Notes under the pieces: generated by a model
Told to the model about the DNA's origin: nothing
Seen by the model: the letters and a program-made list of their open reading frames with translations, nothing else
The model's database searches: none
In this document: positions 22,096 to 32,604 of the stretch, one piece after another
Position numbering within the stretch: the first letter of the stretch is position 1
Layout of the letters: every line of letters starts with the position of its first letter
NCBI GenBank assembly: GCA_021432635.1
Contig: MU270016.1
Location: 776,324 to 840,323 of the forward strand
From: Thozetella sp. PMI_491
Taxonomy: Eukaryota > Ascomycota > Sordariomycetes > Chaetosphaeriales > Chaetosphaeriaceae
Length of the DNA: 64,000 nt
Reading direction: 5' to 3'
Program-made: the position numbers and the translations under genes

Positions 22096-23339
22096 CGGAT
22101 AGAGATTTCCCCCAGCTGGACTGTGTTGGGGGAAGGGGGGCGGCCGAACAATCCAATCGGGCCTCTTAGCCTGGGCGGTGATTTTGCCTCGAGAGTCCTT
22201 CCGTGGCAGTAAGTACCTCTAATATTATCAGGCCCCCGGCCTGAAATTCCGCGAGGGGAAGACACCCTCTGATAGGCCTGGAAGGATTTCAAAGTATTCA
22301 CGAGGTCTGTAGTTGAGCCATGGCGCTAGGTCCCTGAGGATATCGTGCGGTAGACGTCGTAGTATGAAATGCGCCTGGGGCAGTACGCTTGGGGCTAGAA
22401 TCGTATGCTTGTACATCTCCCAGGTCCTCGTTTGGTAATTGCCGCGCAATGGTTGCCAACACCAATGCTACCTAGATACCTCGGCTGTGTTCACATTGGC
22501 GTCGGTATTCACCTTCCATAAAGGGACATGTGGCTTCTGACACACTCCCCCCTTTACCTATTAACCACACCCTTTTCTTCGCAACACTCTAGTCAGTGAA
22601 TGGCAGTCCGTAGATTATTGTTTTTGGTACGTTTTTAGCAGGCTCCGTAGCTGGAGGGCTGACATTTTGACGAATTAAGCGTTCAGAGAGTTTTACTGAG
22701 GACGCACTGTAGGCAGGCTCGGTGGCAAATTGAACGGCTGGAAGGCTGATAATCTGCAACCCAACCTGAAGCTGCCGGAATGCTCACACCTGATTGCTAT
22801 TGTGTACCCACCAGAAGAGACAGACCGAAGAATACTGGCCCCGGAAGTAGTTGGTGTGACAGCAGCAACGAACAACTGCCAGTCGCGACAATTGTATGGT
22901 TTCTTCGTAGGGCAGTTGCGCATCTTTGCTGCTAAAGTGAGAATCCTGGCTCGGTGTTCAGGATTCAGGCTAGGCAGCCAGAAGATACTGTAAGCAGGCG
23001 GTGAATCCGCCCTGCTTCCTCTAGAGCGTTTCTGCTAGATTGATTGTGCAGAACCTTTGAGGAGCCGAGGCGATCAAATCTGTGCTCCATGCCGGTAGAG
23101 GATCACATAAACTGCGTCGTCGGCCGCAACGCTTCAGAGCAAAGTCATCGAATATCATTTGCAACTTACGCTCCTTGGCATTTCTAGGCGCTAGGCATTT
23201 CTAGGCGCTAAAAATCCCCACACTTCACCCTATCCTCATCACCGACACTTTCCCTAGCCTTCCTTACCTACTCCTAGGCCCATCATGATAATCGACTGAT
23301 GATACCAAGTTTCAGATTGTCCATTCCAACAGTGATGCA
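22096..23339. other. intergenic, no gene seen
   Basis: 1.2 kb without a supported gene. It contains the tandem 17-mer listed separately and the upstream region of the gene at 23340. Confidence 0.5.
23177..23210. repeat. perfect tandem duplication of a 17-mer
   Basis: The unit GGCATTTCTAGGCGCTA occurs twice head to tail (23177-23193 and 23194-23210) without a mismatch, about 130 bp before the start codon at 23340. It may be a promoter or 5' leader duplication; no function is known to me. Confidence 0.8.
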
Positions 23340-25644
23340 ATGGCTGAGGCTGTATTGGGTTTTATCGCGAGCACGATTGCTCTAGCTCAAGCAACCGAGA
23401 TAGTGCTAGAAACTATTCGGTATCTCGTCAAGCTTTATGACGCGCCAACCGAGATGAAGATGTTACAAGTTAGTCATTCATGTATATATATACTCACTAC
23501 ATCTCACAGCTAACTCTAATAGGAGCAAATAGATATATTTGCCACTATCCTCCGGATCGCTAAAATAACGACAGCCACGGCTGATACACCAGCTCGGGAA
23601 ATTGTATCCATGGCCCAGAGCACCATAATCAGGCTGCAAGAAGTTATTTCTTCGCTAAGGAATCATACCTTCAGACTTGCTCGAACTGCAGCTTGGGCCG
23701 TACGCAGGAAGCGGGTTATCGAACTCTGCCATGAGCTCAGAGAAACACGGGAGGCGCTATGTCTTGCACTGAACTTGGATATATGGTAAGATTTACTCAG
23801 CCTACACTGCCTGGCATGCCATCCCTAACATGCACATTTTTAGGTCATCCATACGTGAAGCACAGTCTTCATTGAGTTCCATATATCGGCAAGGCAGAGA
23901 AAATCATGCCGCAGCCATCAGTCTTGTCCGACGATTGAAGAGTACTGCATCAAGTACTCAAGAGAGAGAATCAATGTCTCCTGCAGATATCGAGCCTCCT
24001 CTTTTGGACTGTATTGCCGATATTCCTCTAGTCTCAGGTAGCTCAACCGTTCTTGGCGACTCAAAAAGTGCTCAGCCCGTCGCTCTTTCTTCCCACGCGA
24101 ATGCCATTCCTGGGTGGGTTTCCGAATCCTCAACTTCCTTTTCCCCGGAGACTTATACGATAAAAGATTTCACTCCAACGCTCTTTTGCTATGATAGTCT
24201 CGAGTTTAACATATCACAAAACTATCGAATTTGCTATTTCGAGATGTTCCATTACCTCAAAACCCCAAGACGGTGGACACGGTTTACTATCGCCATTACA
24301 ATTGGCTGCGAGTCCCAGCATTGGACACTTTTGAGATCCAAAGCCACCACTGCTATACTTCTGCCGCGTATACTCCCGAAACGCTTGATAATTGCGTTTA
24401 TGGACTACTTGAGGACTAGTCCGATGCTTAAGCAAGACTCCTGCCTCTGCGCATACCTTGGCAGTCAAGTGGAAACACAGGCACTAGACATTTCGGTTCT
24501 GTCGAGAATCCCTTCGCGCTCTTCTTTGCAGCCTTATCTCAACATGGCCACAACCATGATAAAACACTGGGGCTGTCCATGGTACTACGACGTTGAGCTC
24601 GTTCAGTGGCCGTTGCGAAGGTTTTTGCCAAGCAATAGATTTATTGCATTCCTACAATCTCGAGCTGTCCTACAATACTATTTTGGTTCAACCAAGGCGC
24701 TTATTGACGCAGGATTGTATAACCTGCGAGTTCTATATAGCCTTAGAGGCAAAGCTGGGGTTCTTCCTTTCGTAGGGGTTGTGATTTCTAAAGACAGTGG
24801 CCTCATACAAGGCTACTTATGCGAGCTCCCTACGAAGGGGATTATACATCATGTAATAGCACGCGCCAACTACTCCGGAGAGCCTGTTTCCTGGGAGCGC
24901 CGGGAAAGATGGTGTCGGCAGATCGTCCAAACAGTCGCCGAAATACATGCAAAGGGCTTTGTCGTGGGAATGCTGTCAGAGTATAAACTAAGGGTTGGTA
25001 TTGATGGGAACGACGATATCGTTTTCTACGACAATTTCCAGATGTCTATCACCTATTCACTATCCAACATAGCAGAAGTGCCTCCTGAATATTATCACTC
25101 GATTACAACAAGGGACAGTATAGCAGCACTTCCACAGACCGATATCTACCAACTAGGGCTGCTCCTTTGGCTTGTTGCCACGAACAAATCGTCTCTAGCC
25201 AATTCAGATTTCTGCACAATGGCGGGATGCAGAACGAGGAATGAAACGTGCACCGCATTGCACACCGAGACCATTCAACTGTGCCGTCCTGGGCAAGGAA
25301 TTCCCGAATACCTTCAAAATGTCATTACTGCGTGCCGTTATGAGAATCCCAACCAGAGGAAACCAGCTTGTAAACTTTTGGAAATGTTTCCTCCCATTGA
25401 TACCATCACCAACCAGGCCCAATCGGATGATGAGCTGCAGAGATTCGAGCGGCTGGAAGATTGCTGGAAGATCTACGACCCTAAAGCCATTTGTGATATC
25501 TGCGGAAGCGAAACAACGGAACACTTCTTTCATTGCGATGTGTGCAGCATGGGAGACTACGACATCTGCCCCGGTTGTATAAGTGACGGAGCGCATTGTC
25601 TTGATTGTAAACATTCACTACATGAGATTACTAGAGGAGAGTAA
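23340..25644 (+). CDS. helical N-domain / pseudokinase / ZZ zinc-finger protein
   Basis: Three exons, 23340-23468, 23523-23785 and 23844-25644, with clean GT..AG introns of 54 and 58 bp, give 730 residues. Residues 1-130 (MAEAVLGFIASTIALAQATE start) form a helical head of the fungal NLR N-domain type. About 400-630 look like a protein-kinase fold that has lost catalysis: the catalytic loop reads EIHAKGFVVGMLSEYKLRVG where HGDLxxxN is expected, the DFG position reads FYDNF, while TDIYQLGLLLWLVATN and CRYENPNQRKP keep helix F and the C-lobe end. Residues 679-730 are a ZZ finger (CDIC, CDVC, YDICPGC, then CLDCKHSLHE). The order resembles MLKL, a helical bundle plus pseudokinase. Role in regulated cell death is inference. 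Confidence 0.8.
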
Positions 25645-26087
25645 ATCCTAGTCCATATATTGAGACCGGGATGGTAGCGTTGTTTTTCTTTTCACCCCTG
25701 GCTTGACGAGTGTAAGAGGGACACTAAATTGGACCTATAACCTTTTACCTTAGGTATAAATAGTTTGGAGGGTAGCTTCCTTTTTTTTTGGGGTCCCTTA
25801 AATCGGCGGGTACCGCCGATTTAATATTTGGCGGGTACCGCCGATTTTACGTAAGCCTGGACCCTAACCCTGGGATCCCCCATATAGGGGGGGGGGAGGG
25901 GATGGTCTGCAACCACCATATCTAAGATCGTATGCCCTTATATTTTAAAAAAATAAAGCGGCCAGCTGGCGCAGTGGATATATGGTCGTAAATATCGTAA
26001 ATATCAACTAGTAAAAAGCGTAGTAAAAGCAGTAAAAGTAAAAAAAAAGTAAAAAAACAGCCAGCAAGCCAGTTAAAAAAAAAAACT
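25645..26087. repeat. simple-sequence-rich intergenic with direct repeats
   Basis: The motif GGCGGGTACCGCCGATTT occurs at 25805-25822 and 25830-25847; each copy is itself nearly palindromic around GGTACC, as transposon ends often are. A run of G follows near 25888, and A-rich stretches with GTAAAA units run from about 26010 to 26085. Near 25960, GCGGCCAGCTGGCGCAGTGG resembles a tRNA A-box, but no B-box follows. The stretch is probably transposon debris. Confidence 0.6.
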
Positions 26088-26465
26088 CCTCCCAACCCGA
26101 CTCCCGCCCCTCCCCCGCCTCACGTCCGCGAGGTTGAAGAGCGCAGCCCGGCTAACCCTCCTCCTCCTCCCAACCCGACTCCTGCTCCCCCCCCGCCTCA
26201 CGTTCGCGAGGTCGATGAGCGCAGCCCGGCCAACCCTCCTCCTCCTCCCAACCCGACCCCTGCTCCTCCTCCGCCGCATGTCCGGGACGTTGGCGGTGAG
26301 GTTATGTAAGAAGGTTACGCTGATATCCCTCAGAGCCAGCTTTGCAAAGCAATGAGGCTATATAGCATCCTCTCCCAAGAGGATAGTCTGGAGGGGTTGG
26401 CAGTTGCTTCCATAGGTCGCAGGCTGGCCACCTCTCGACAGGAAAAGATATCTGTCTCCAAGTAG
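26088..26465 (+). pseudogene. transposon-like coding relic with a 78-bp tandem repeat
   Basis: One forward frame codes for a 26-residue repeat (PPNPTPAPPPPHVREV, then ERSPANPPPP) starting at 26088, 26166 and 26244. The copies differ mainly at third codon positions, so the frame was once under selection. The frame meets TAA at 26307-26309 and then continues as sensible sequence (EGYADIPQSQLCKAMRLYS) to a stop at 26463-26465. A CAA-to-TAA change, as RIP makes, would explain the break. I find no start codon or splice partner. The parent is unknown; Pro-rich repeats of this kind occur in proteins of fungal transposable elements. Confidence 0.55.
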
Positions 26466-26655
26466 TTACTATAAAATCTACAAAATATACCATTTTGACA
26501 ATACGGTCAGCTTTGGTTCGCGCTCTGATTCCGGTCTACTTACAGTCTTTAACAAGTCTGGCACGAATAGTATGGAAGACGCCGCCTATAGCATTATCAA
26601 TGTGCTTTATCCTCCTCTCGCTAATCTAGTAGAGACCAGAATATAGCCAAATTTA

Positions 26656-28152
26656 CTACTCGGCTATAGTCTCAAACTTTATCCTTCGATTGTCAAAGAC
26701 TTTTTGGAGGCGATCGACATCAGCTTGGTCAAAGATCGCTTGCTGCTCCTCCAGAGGGCCGTTGGCTGGGTTGGGTACCAAGCGAATCTCTCCCATGTAG
26801 GGGAACTCTGCGATTGAGTCCGCCACCGCCATCATATTTGCCGCTGCTTCAGATTGTGTGTATACGAGATGGAAACAGCGCAGGGATCTAGGCAACATCT
26901 TGACAAGGATATCGGTACGATAGTTCGCACTGCCCAGTTTAGGGAACAGGATCGACGACCCATCTACCTTGAAGATCTCTAGCACCGAAAACTCTTGCAA
27001 GGAGAGAATCTGGTCCCCATCATAGCACAAGACGTGGTATGAAGGCCAATCGCGGGGCTCAGATTCCCGGGCGTCAGACTCGCTGCGTTCCCGACCCGAT
27101 AGATCAATGTCTATTGACCGGAGTGAGTCTTTATGCACTTCAAGAGCTTCGATGATTTGTCTTGGGGTCGTAGATGGGTACTCCATGCCGGAGTACATGG
27201 TATGGTGGTGGAACTGGAACTTCTCCAGTCGGTTGCAGGACGAAACGATAACACGAAGCCCAGCTGATGAGACGATACCGCTGTGAATAAACAGCTCAGA
27301 TACGTTGCTAATCTGCAGCTGTCGTTCAGGGTTGTCTTCCCCACGGAAAGCATCGTACGTGGGGTCTGCATAAAGCGTACGTATGTTGGGGGCCACAGCA
27401 AAGAGACCTGCAAAATAGTCCAGAGACATGTCGCGTATCTTGTCGTGACTGTAGCTGAACTGACGAAGATGAGGCAACGACACCCGACTGGAACTCTGCG
27501 CAGAGAGCTGTTTCAACAACGTGAAAGCTCCTACTCGGTTGCCCACGTAAACCTCATCGGTCTGGAAATCAAAGGTCCTTAGGTTTGGTGTATGTGCAAG
27601 GATGAGTTGTGTCATGGTCTGAAACGGAGTTTCCTCGTCCCACTCGCCATCGAGTGATCCGCCCAGACGTGCTGCAGTGGCTTCGAACTTCTCCTTCCAG
27701 CTGCGAGAAAGGCTGTGCCACGTACCCCAAATCAGGTGGCAGCTTACCGATTGGATGTGTTCACCAAGCTCCGGTCGATCGCAAATAGTATTGAGAAAGC
27801 AGGCTATTCTCTTCAGCTCGTTTTGCGAGTCGAAGTCAGAATAGAGTACCGGAGTCGCAATCCGGTTGAGGGTCTTTGATGTCAGGCAGAGATTAGCCAG
27901 TGGGTTGGTACGATCTCCTGGATAGTTGGTCCATGTATATGGGCCAGTCAGACACCAGCATATATTTTCGATGATCTCTTCGGGAAGCAACATCAAGTTG
28001 AAAGGCGCCTGCTCCACCATCTGCTCTGCCTCGCTTGGTGCAGGGCAAGGACTTTCGAAGATTTCAATTGAATCCGGAGATGCACTTCCAAGAACCGTCC
28101 CAGATTCCTGCGGCTGCCAAGTAAGAGGAGTTGGCAAGAGAGTCTCGTTCAT
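26656..28152 (-). CDS. F-box protein
   Basis: An intronless gene of 498 residues. The F-box lies at about 52-100: FNLMLLPEEIIENICWCL, then NPLANLCLTSKTLNRIATP, the usual start and end of fungal F-boxes. The remaining ~400 residues have weak leucine-rich spacing (repeated short helices and strands) but no clear LRR or WD units. F-box proteins recruit targets to SCF ubiquitin ligases through Skp1. The target cannot be told. The first ATG lies in an A/T-rich stretch; the acidic and proline-rich first 45 residues are probably disordered. Confidence 0.82.
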   Translation of the reverse strand: MNETLLPTPLTWQPQESGTVLGSASPDSIEIFESPCPAPSEAEQMVEQAPFNLMLLPEEIIENICWCLTGPYTWTNYPGDRTNPLANLCLTSKTLNRIATPVLYSDFDSQNELKRIACFLNTICDRPELGEHIQSVSCHLIWGTWHSLSRSWKEKFEATAARLGGSLDGEWDEETPFQTMTQLILAHTPNLRTFDFQTDEVYVGNRVGAFTLLKQLSAQSSSRVSLPHLRQFSYSHDKIRDMSLDYFAGLFAVAPNIRTLYADPTYDAFRGEDNPERQLQISNVSELFIHSGIVSSAGLRVIVSSCNRLEKFQFHHHTMYSGMEYPSTTPRQIIEALEVHKDSLRSIDIDLSGRERSESDARESEPRDWPSYHVLCYDGDQILSLQEFSVLEIFKVDGSSILFPKLGSANYRTDILVKMLPRSLRCFHLVYTQSEAAANMMAVADSIAEFPYMGEIRLVPNPANGPLEEQQAIFDQADVDRLQKVFDNRRIKFETIAE

Positions 28153-29156
28153 TATTTAAATACTGATTGAAGGTGGGCGGGAGTCGAGAAGTCGGGGCGA
28201 AGAGGTTAAACCGACGAAAACTTGAATTTAAGGCGTGAGGCTGATAGTGGCGCAGAGCTTATCGCTGTCGAGGCATCCCGGCTTGTGGCAGTGCTAGTTC
28301 GTTGGATGCGGCAAAAATGCTCCTAATGGTAACCAAATGCGAAAGAAAAAGGATTTGGTGATGTAGAGAGATGACATCCTACACGACAGTTCCTAAGATG
28401 CAAATGTCCCGGATGCCTCCACGCTAGCCTGACAATTGCAATGGGCATTGGAACTAAGGTACTCATTGACTGGGGAATTCTAGTTTAAAATGGCTAGCCA
28501 AGTCATAAATAGCTCGCCTTGCTTTCTCGCTACTATCGGATGATACAGCGACACATCGCCTTGACTAGCGAGCAAGCCAGCGCTCTGAGTCATTCCTGCT
28601 CGCACCAAACCGACCACTGTCGCACAAGAGCCTCAAGTCAATCCCCTGAACGTGCGTTCTCGGCTCTATATCTTATCTGCAAAGACCATAATGGAAGCAC
28701 CCACGGGGCTTTTTTCAGCCAGATCGCGTGCCTTGGGGACTGGCCAGATCATGAGCCAAAAGTGGGCGCGCCGAACTACGGAAGCAATATACAAGCCGAA
28801 AGTCGTAGTACGAATGGGATTATTTGGAGTTAGTTGGTATCTCATTATAAATTACGAATAAATAAGAACCCGTCGTGGCCTATTGCATAGGTGCCGTTTG
28901 ATTCAGTTCCAGTCGCTTGCGTTATCGATCGTTACTTTAAGCTCTCGCCTTGGGAACACATATTTACCTATTATGGAAGAACTCTACAATGAAAGTAACG
29001 AGGCCATGCAAAAAGATATTTCGACATAAGGATAGGTCTGCGGCATAGGTACAAAGCCCGTTCCACCCTCCTGCACTTCTCTGTGACTATATGCTTGAGT
29101 CTGACTCCGAGCCGGCGCGATGCCTACACTAACCCATTATGATCTCAATTAGCTTA
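28153..29156. other. intergenic, no gene seen
   Basis: 1 kb with several short overlapping frames but no motif or splice partner. It covers the upstream region of the F-box gene and the 3' end of the oxidase gene. Confidence 0.5.
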
Positions 29157-31635
29157 CTACGAAAGGGCCGAGCCGGGATGGCACTGTTGAGCATTCCTCT
29201 TCATCGCCTCCACCACCGCCTGATCTACCGAAGCGCCTCCACTTGGAGCGGTGTACGAGATCGTGGTACCGTCGTCGCTGATGTCAAATGTGCCGACTGC
29301 CTCTCTCAGTGTCTGCGGGGCCACTATAACCTGTTTGACCATACCAGTGCTAGCATGGAAGTCGTTGTGGCAGTGCAGCGCCCACACGCCAGGATTGTCG
29401 GCCTTGAAAGCAATGATCATGAATTGATACTTTTGCGCCAAGATGGTGTCGCGGGTCACCGGCTTGGCCGGCGTCACAAGCCCAACGGCAGTCCGAAACT
29501 TCTCCCACATGGCCGGTGGAGTGCCCGCCGGGGCGCTCTTATAGGCCTGGACGGCGGCACGATACGCAGCAATACTAGCTGGGTCTTCGAAGCCTTTGTA
29601 GAGTAATTGGAAGTGGTGGCCATGTAGATGGACTGGGGTGGAGACATGTCAGTTATTTGCTTGTTGGACCGTGGCGCTTACAGTGGTTTCACTCACTTGG
29701 ATGATCTCCCATTCCGGTCTCTATCAGCAACCAGACAACATCCCCTTGGTTCTTCACAATGATGGTGTTGGTTTCGCCGCCGTATGAAGATGCCTGGTTG
29801 TAATTCGTGTTGTTGCCTTGAACGGCCTGAATAAAACCTGGGCCTTTCCATGCCGGGGGTTTGGTCCATCTGCGGGCATTCTTTAGTACTCAAGCTCCCG
29901 TCCCATGTGGCTTGTCTCTTTTTACGATGACTTACAACTCTGTAGCGGCCGTACCAAAACTCATGGAGCCATATCCCGCGTTCTGGGGATCGCCCCCGAC
30001 GCTGTAGCCGCCGAGGTAGAGAAAGTGCACATTCTCCCCTGCTGGGCTGAGCAGCTGATCTCGGGAATATCCGGGCTGATCAGCTTTGGCACCTAGCAGT
30101 TTCTCGTTATAGTCCCACGGATATGCCGCTGGCGTTTGCATATCCCAGTGCCAAGACGCATTGAGTGTCAGTGCGAGTCTGGGGTTACCGGACGGCCCCT
30201 GGAGCTTGTAACCGACGAAAGGGAAAGCATCCACTCCTGGAACCGGGCATTCGCTTGGGGCAATGTCTCCATAGTAGAAACATCCCCAGGTGTATGCTGT
30301 GATGCTTCCGTCTCTGTTGGGTAGAATGCAGTTCTCCTTGGTACCACTGCCGTCATTCGGCATGAACCTAGGGTCTTTGGGCTGGTTAGCTACATAAAGC
30401 CATGTACGAACACTTTGTTGGGGACTTGCCGATAGCAGCCACGATGCGATAATTGCCGGATGTTCTACCGGCCACCGAATTGACGATGACACTAGCTCTC
30501 TGGCCTGGCATCACCACGAAGCCTTCGGTATCGCCTGGCGCATCTACAAGAACTCCGTCGAGCTCGATGACAGTGACCCGGTGGCCCTCGAACTGGATGA
30601 AGAAGGGCGAAAATGCGCTGAGATTAATGAATCTAAAACGGTTTGCGCCATTCTTGATCTGATAGAACCTTGATTTACTAGTGTGAATGCCGGGAACGTA
30701 GTCGTTAAAAGTAGCAGCTTAATCCGAGTATGGTCAGCCGGACACTGGGATGCCGCATGAACGAGAAACTCACCAAAAGCAGGGCCAAGGACGTCTCCCC
30801 CGTTGCCACAGCCCTCGTAAGGATTCGCTGCTTCTTTTTGGTTGTAGATCTGCTCGGTTCTCCAGAAGTCGGGATACCTGCGGAGTAAGTAGCCGCTCCA
30901 TCTTCTATCGAGAATGGGAAGAGGTTGGTAACGCTCGCTTACCAGTCAGAAAGAGTCACGATATTATCCGCGGCGTAAGGGGAGGTTCCCTGTTCCAGAA
31001 TGATCAGGGCTGTCCGGAGGCCCTTGGGATATTGGCCAGGGTCATGACTGTGGAGCCAGTATGTCCCGGGGCGCTTGGCAGGAAAGTCGTAAACGAAAGT
31101 CTCACCCTGCTTGACTCCGCTGTTCTTGATTTAGAAAATTTCTAAAGGTACTGGATGCGAAGATCTACCATTGTGCAATGCCCTCTGGTCCATCCATGAA
31201 CCCATATCCGTTTTCTTGGTACAAGCCATGGAAGTGTAGAGTAACCTCCTCTTGCTCGCCTTTCACGTTGGTAGTCGTCAGTTCGTTGGTCAACGTGATT
31301 CTTATACGTTGCCCGACAGTAGCAGTAATCTCAGGGGGCGGCCAGTAGAATACGCCGGTCGACTTGATACCCATGAGCGTTGCAGTTACGGCTGCTGTCG
31401 TGGGTGCCGCGGGGCTTGAGGTTATGGTGGTCGCTCTGATTCTCACAGAAGTTGCCTCGGGGGCGACCGTCTGCTTGGTGGTTGTCACCGTCCAAGTCAC
31501 GTCGACCGCATAGTGAGCCGGATTAGGATCCTTGGCAGGGAGCAGACCTGGGTCTCTTGGACCATGAGGAACAGGCGGAGGGATGGCAGATGACAGCCCG
31601 AGAGTACTCAACAGAAACAATATTCGCAGCATCAT
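29157..31635 (-). CDS. secreted multicopper oxidase (laccase-like)
   Basis: Seven exons on the minus strand: 31635-31169, 31119-30943, 30877-30774, 30717-30430, 30374-29936, 29869-29697 and 29632-29157, giving 707 residues in one frame. All four copper motifs are present: HFHGLYQ (His134, His136), YWLHSHDPGQ, HPIHLHGHHF (created by splicing) and HCHNDFHASTGM. The residue in the axial type-1 position is Met, which in this family means a lower redox potential. Splicing exon 1 to 2 creates AQCGV, matching the QCPI block of laccases. The intron 30429-30375 begins GCAAGT, a GC-AG intron; without it the frame breaks. A signal peptide is present (MMLRILFLLSTLGLSSAIP). The N-terminal part up to residue 110 is longer than in typical laccases and poorly matched. 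Confidence 0.88.
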
Positions 31636-32604
31636 TTCGTCGGACAGCGGCTGCTATGCCCATCTCGTTGACTAGATGATACAAAGAACAACTCTCATGT
31701 CATGAAGCAAGCCCATGCTCACGTATGTTATATCAACAGTAGAAGACGTGAACATCGCTGCTCACCTGCCAAGACTTATGGTTTGCCATTGTGCACGTTC
31801 GGCGCTTCCGCATGCTTAGAATACCTATCTGCCAGCCCAAGTTTTGACGCCCAGTCTAACTTGTTCTGTCCATATATTTGAAAGCTGAGAAATATGGGCA
31901 CGGCTCCTTCATGTGGTAACCCAATTTAATGAAGTCGTACGCAGTGGTCGAAGCGTCGGAGTAGCAGCACAAGACCAACGTTCTATCACAACTGCTACGT
32001 AGCAATAGGCAGAGTTACGTAGGTCGAGATCTAAAATTCCCCTGTCCAAGTAAGATTTTGGAATTTTAAGGTTGCATCTTACTCACTTCTAGAAAACATT
32101 CCCCGGCTTGTGGTTGGTCGCTGAGGGCAGCTGAATAATTCGGCACCGGCGACGAGCGCGTCTCCGCCAGCCACAAAACGCACCCCGGATTGCACCTCAG
32201 CCCTACAACGGCCGCCCCCTGAGGAACTAACCAAGAGCAAGACATGGCGATTGCTTATGCCAAGAAAATATTCCAGCGTCGTGGGCTCTTATGGGAGTCA
32301 AACTTTTTTTACGTCGCATTTTGCAATTATTGGCACGTTAATTATTAGTCTTGATGCCGCAGTGCCGCATCACGGGCACCTGCCTCTTCAGCTCCATCCT
32401 GCAAGCCGCATCGAGGGAAGCTGACTGGTGATGCCGCTGTAGCATTCGCCTATCCCGACCTGGGCGCTTTACGAAGTTCTCTAGTATCGAAGTGTCTCAT
32501 AAGGTACATATGGTTTAATACGCCCTGTGTTTACAGAAGAGTTATCACTCATGCGAGCCGACGGCCATCATCTAAGAGTTTCGTCTTCAGAGCACCTGTT
32601 CGCT
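31636..32604. promoter_or_regulatory. upstream region between divergent oxidase and lectin genes
   Basis: 969 bp separate the starts of the multicopper oxidase (minus) and the lectin (plus). No gene is seen in it, and no named regulatory site can be supported. Confidence 0.45.

Noticed and set aside
25955-25985. tRNA-like A-box (GGCGCAGTGG)
   Set aside because: No B-box, no cloverleaf and no anticodon arm follow; at most a fragment of a tRNA-derived repeat.
17233-31635. Possible secondary-metabolite gene cluster (FAD oxidase, hydrolase, multicopper oxidase, P450 further on)
   Set aside because: No polyketide synthase, NRPS, terpene cyclase or prenyltransferase core is present in the window, and the tailoring-type genes are scattered among unrelated ones.
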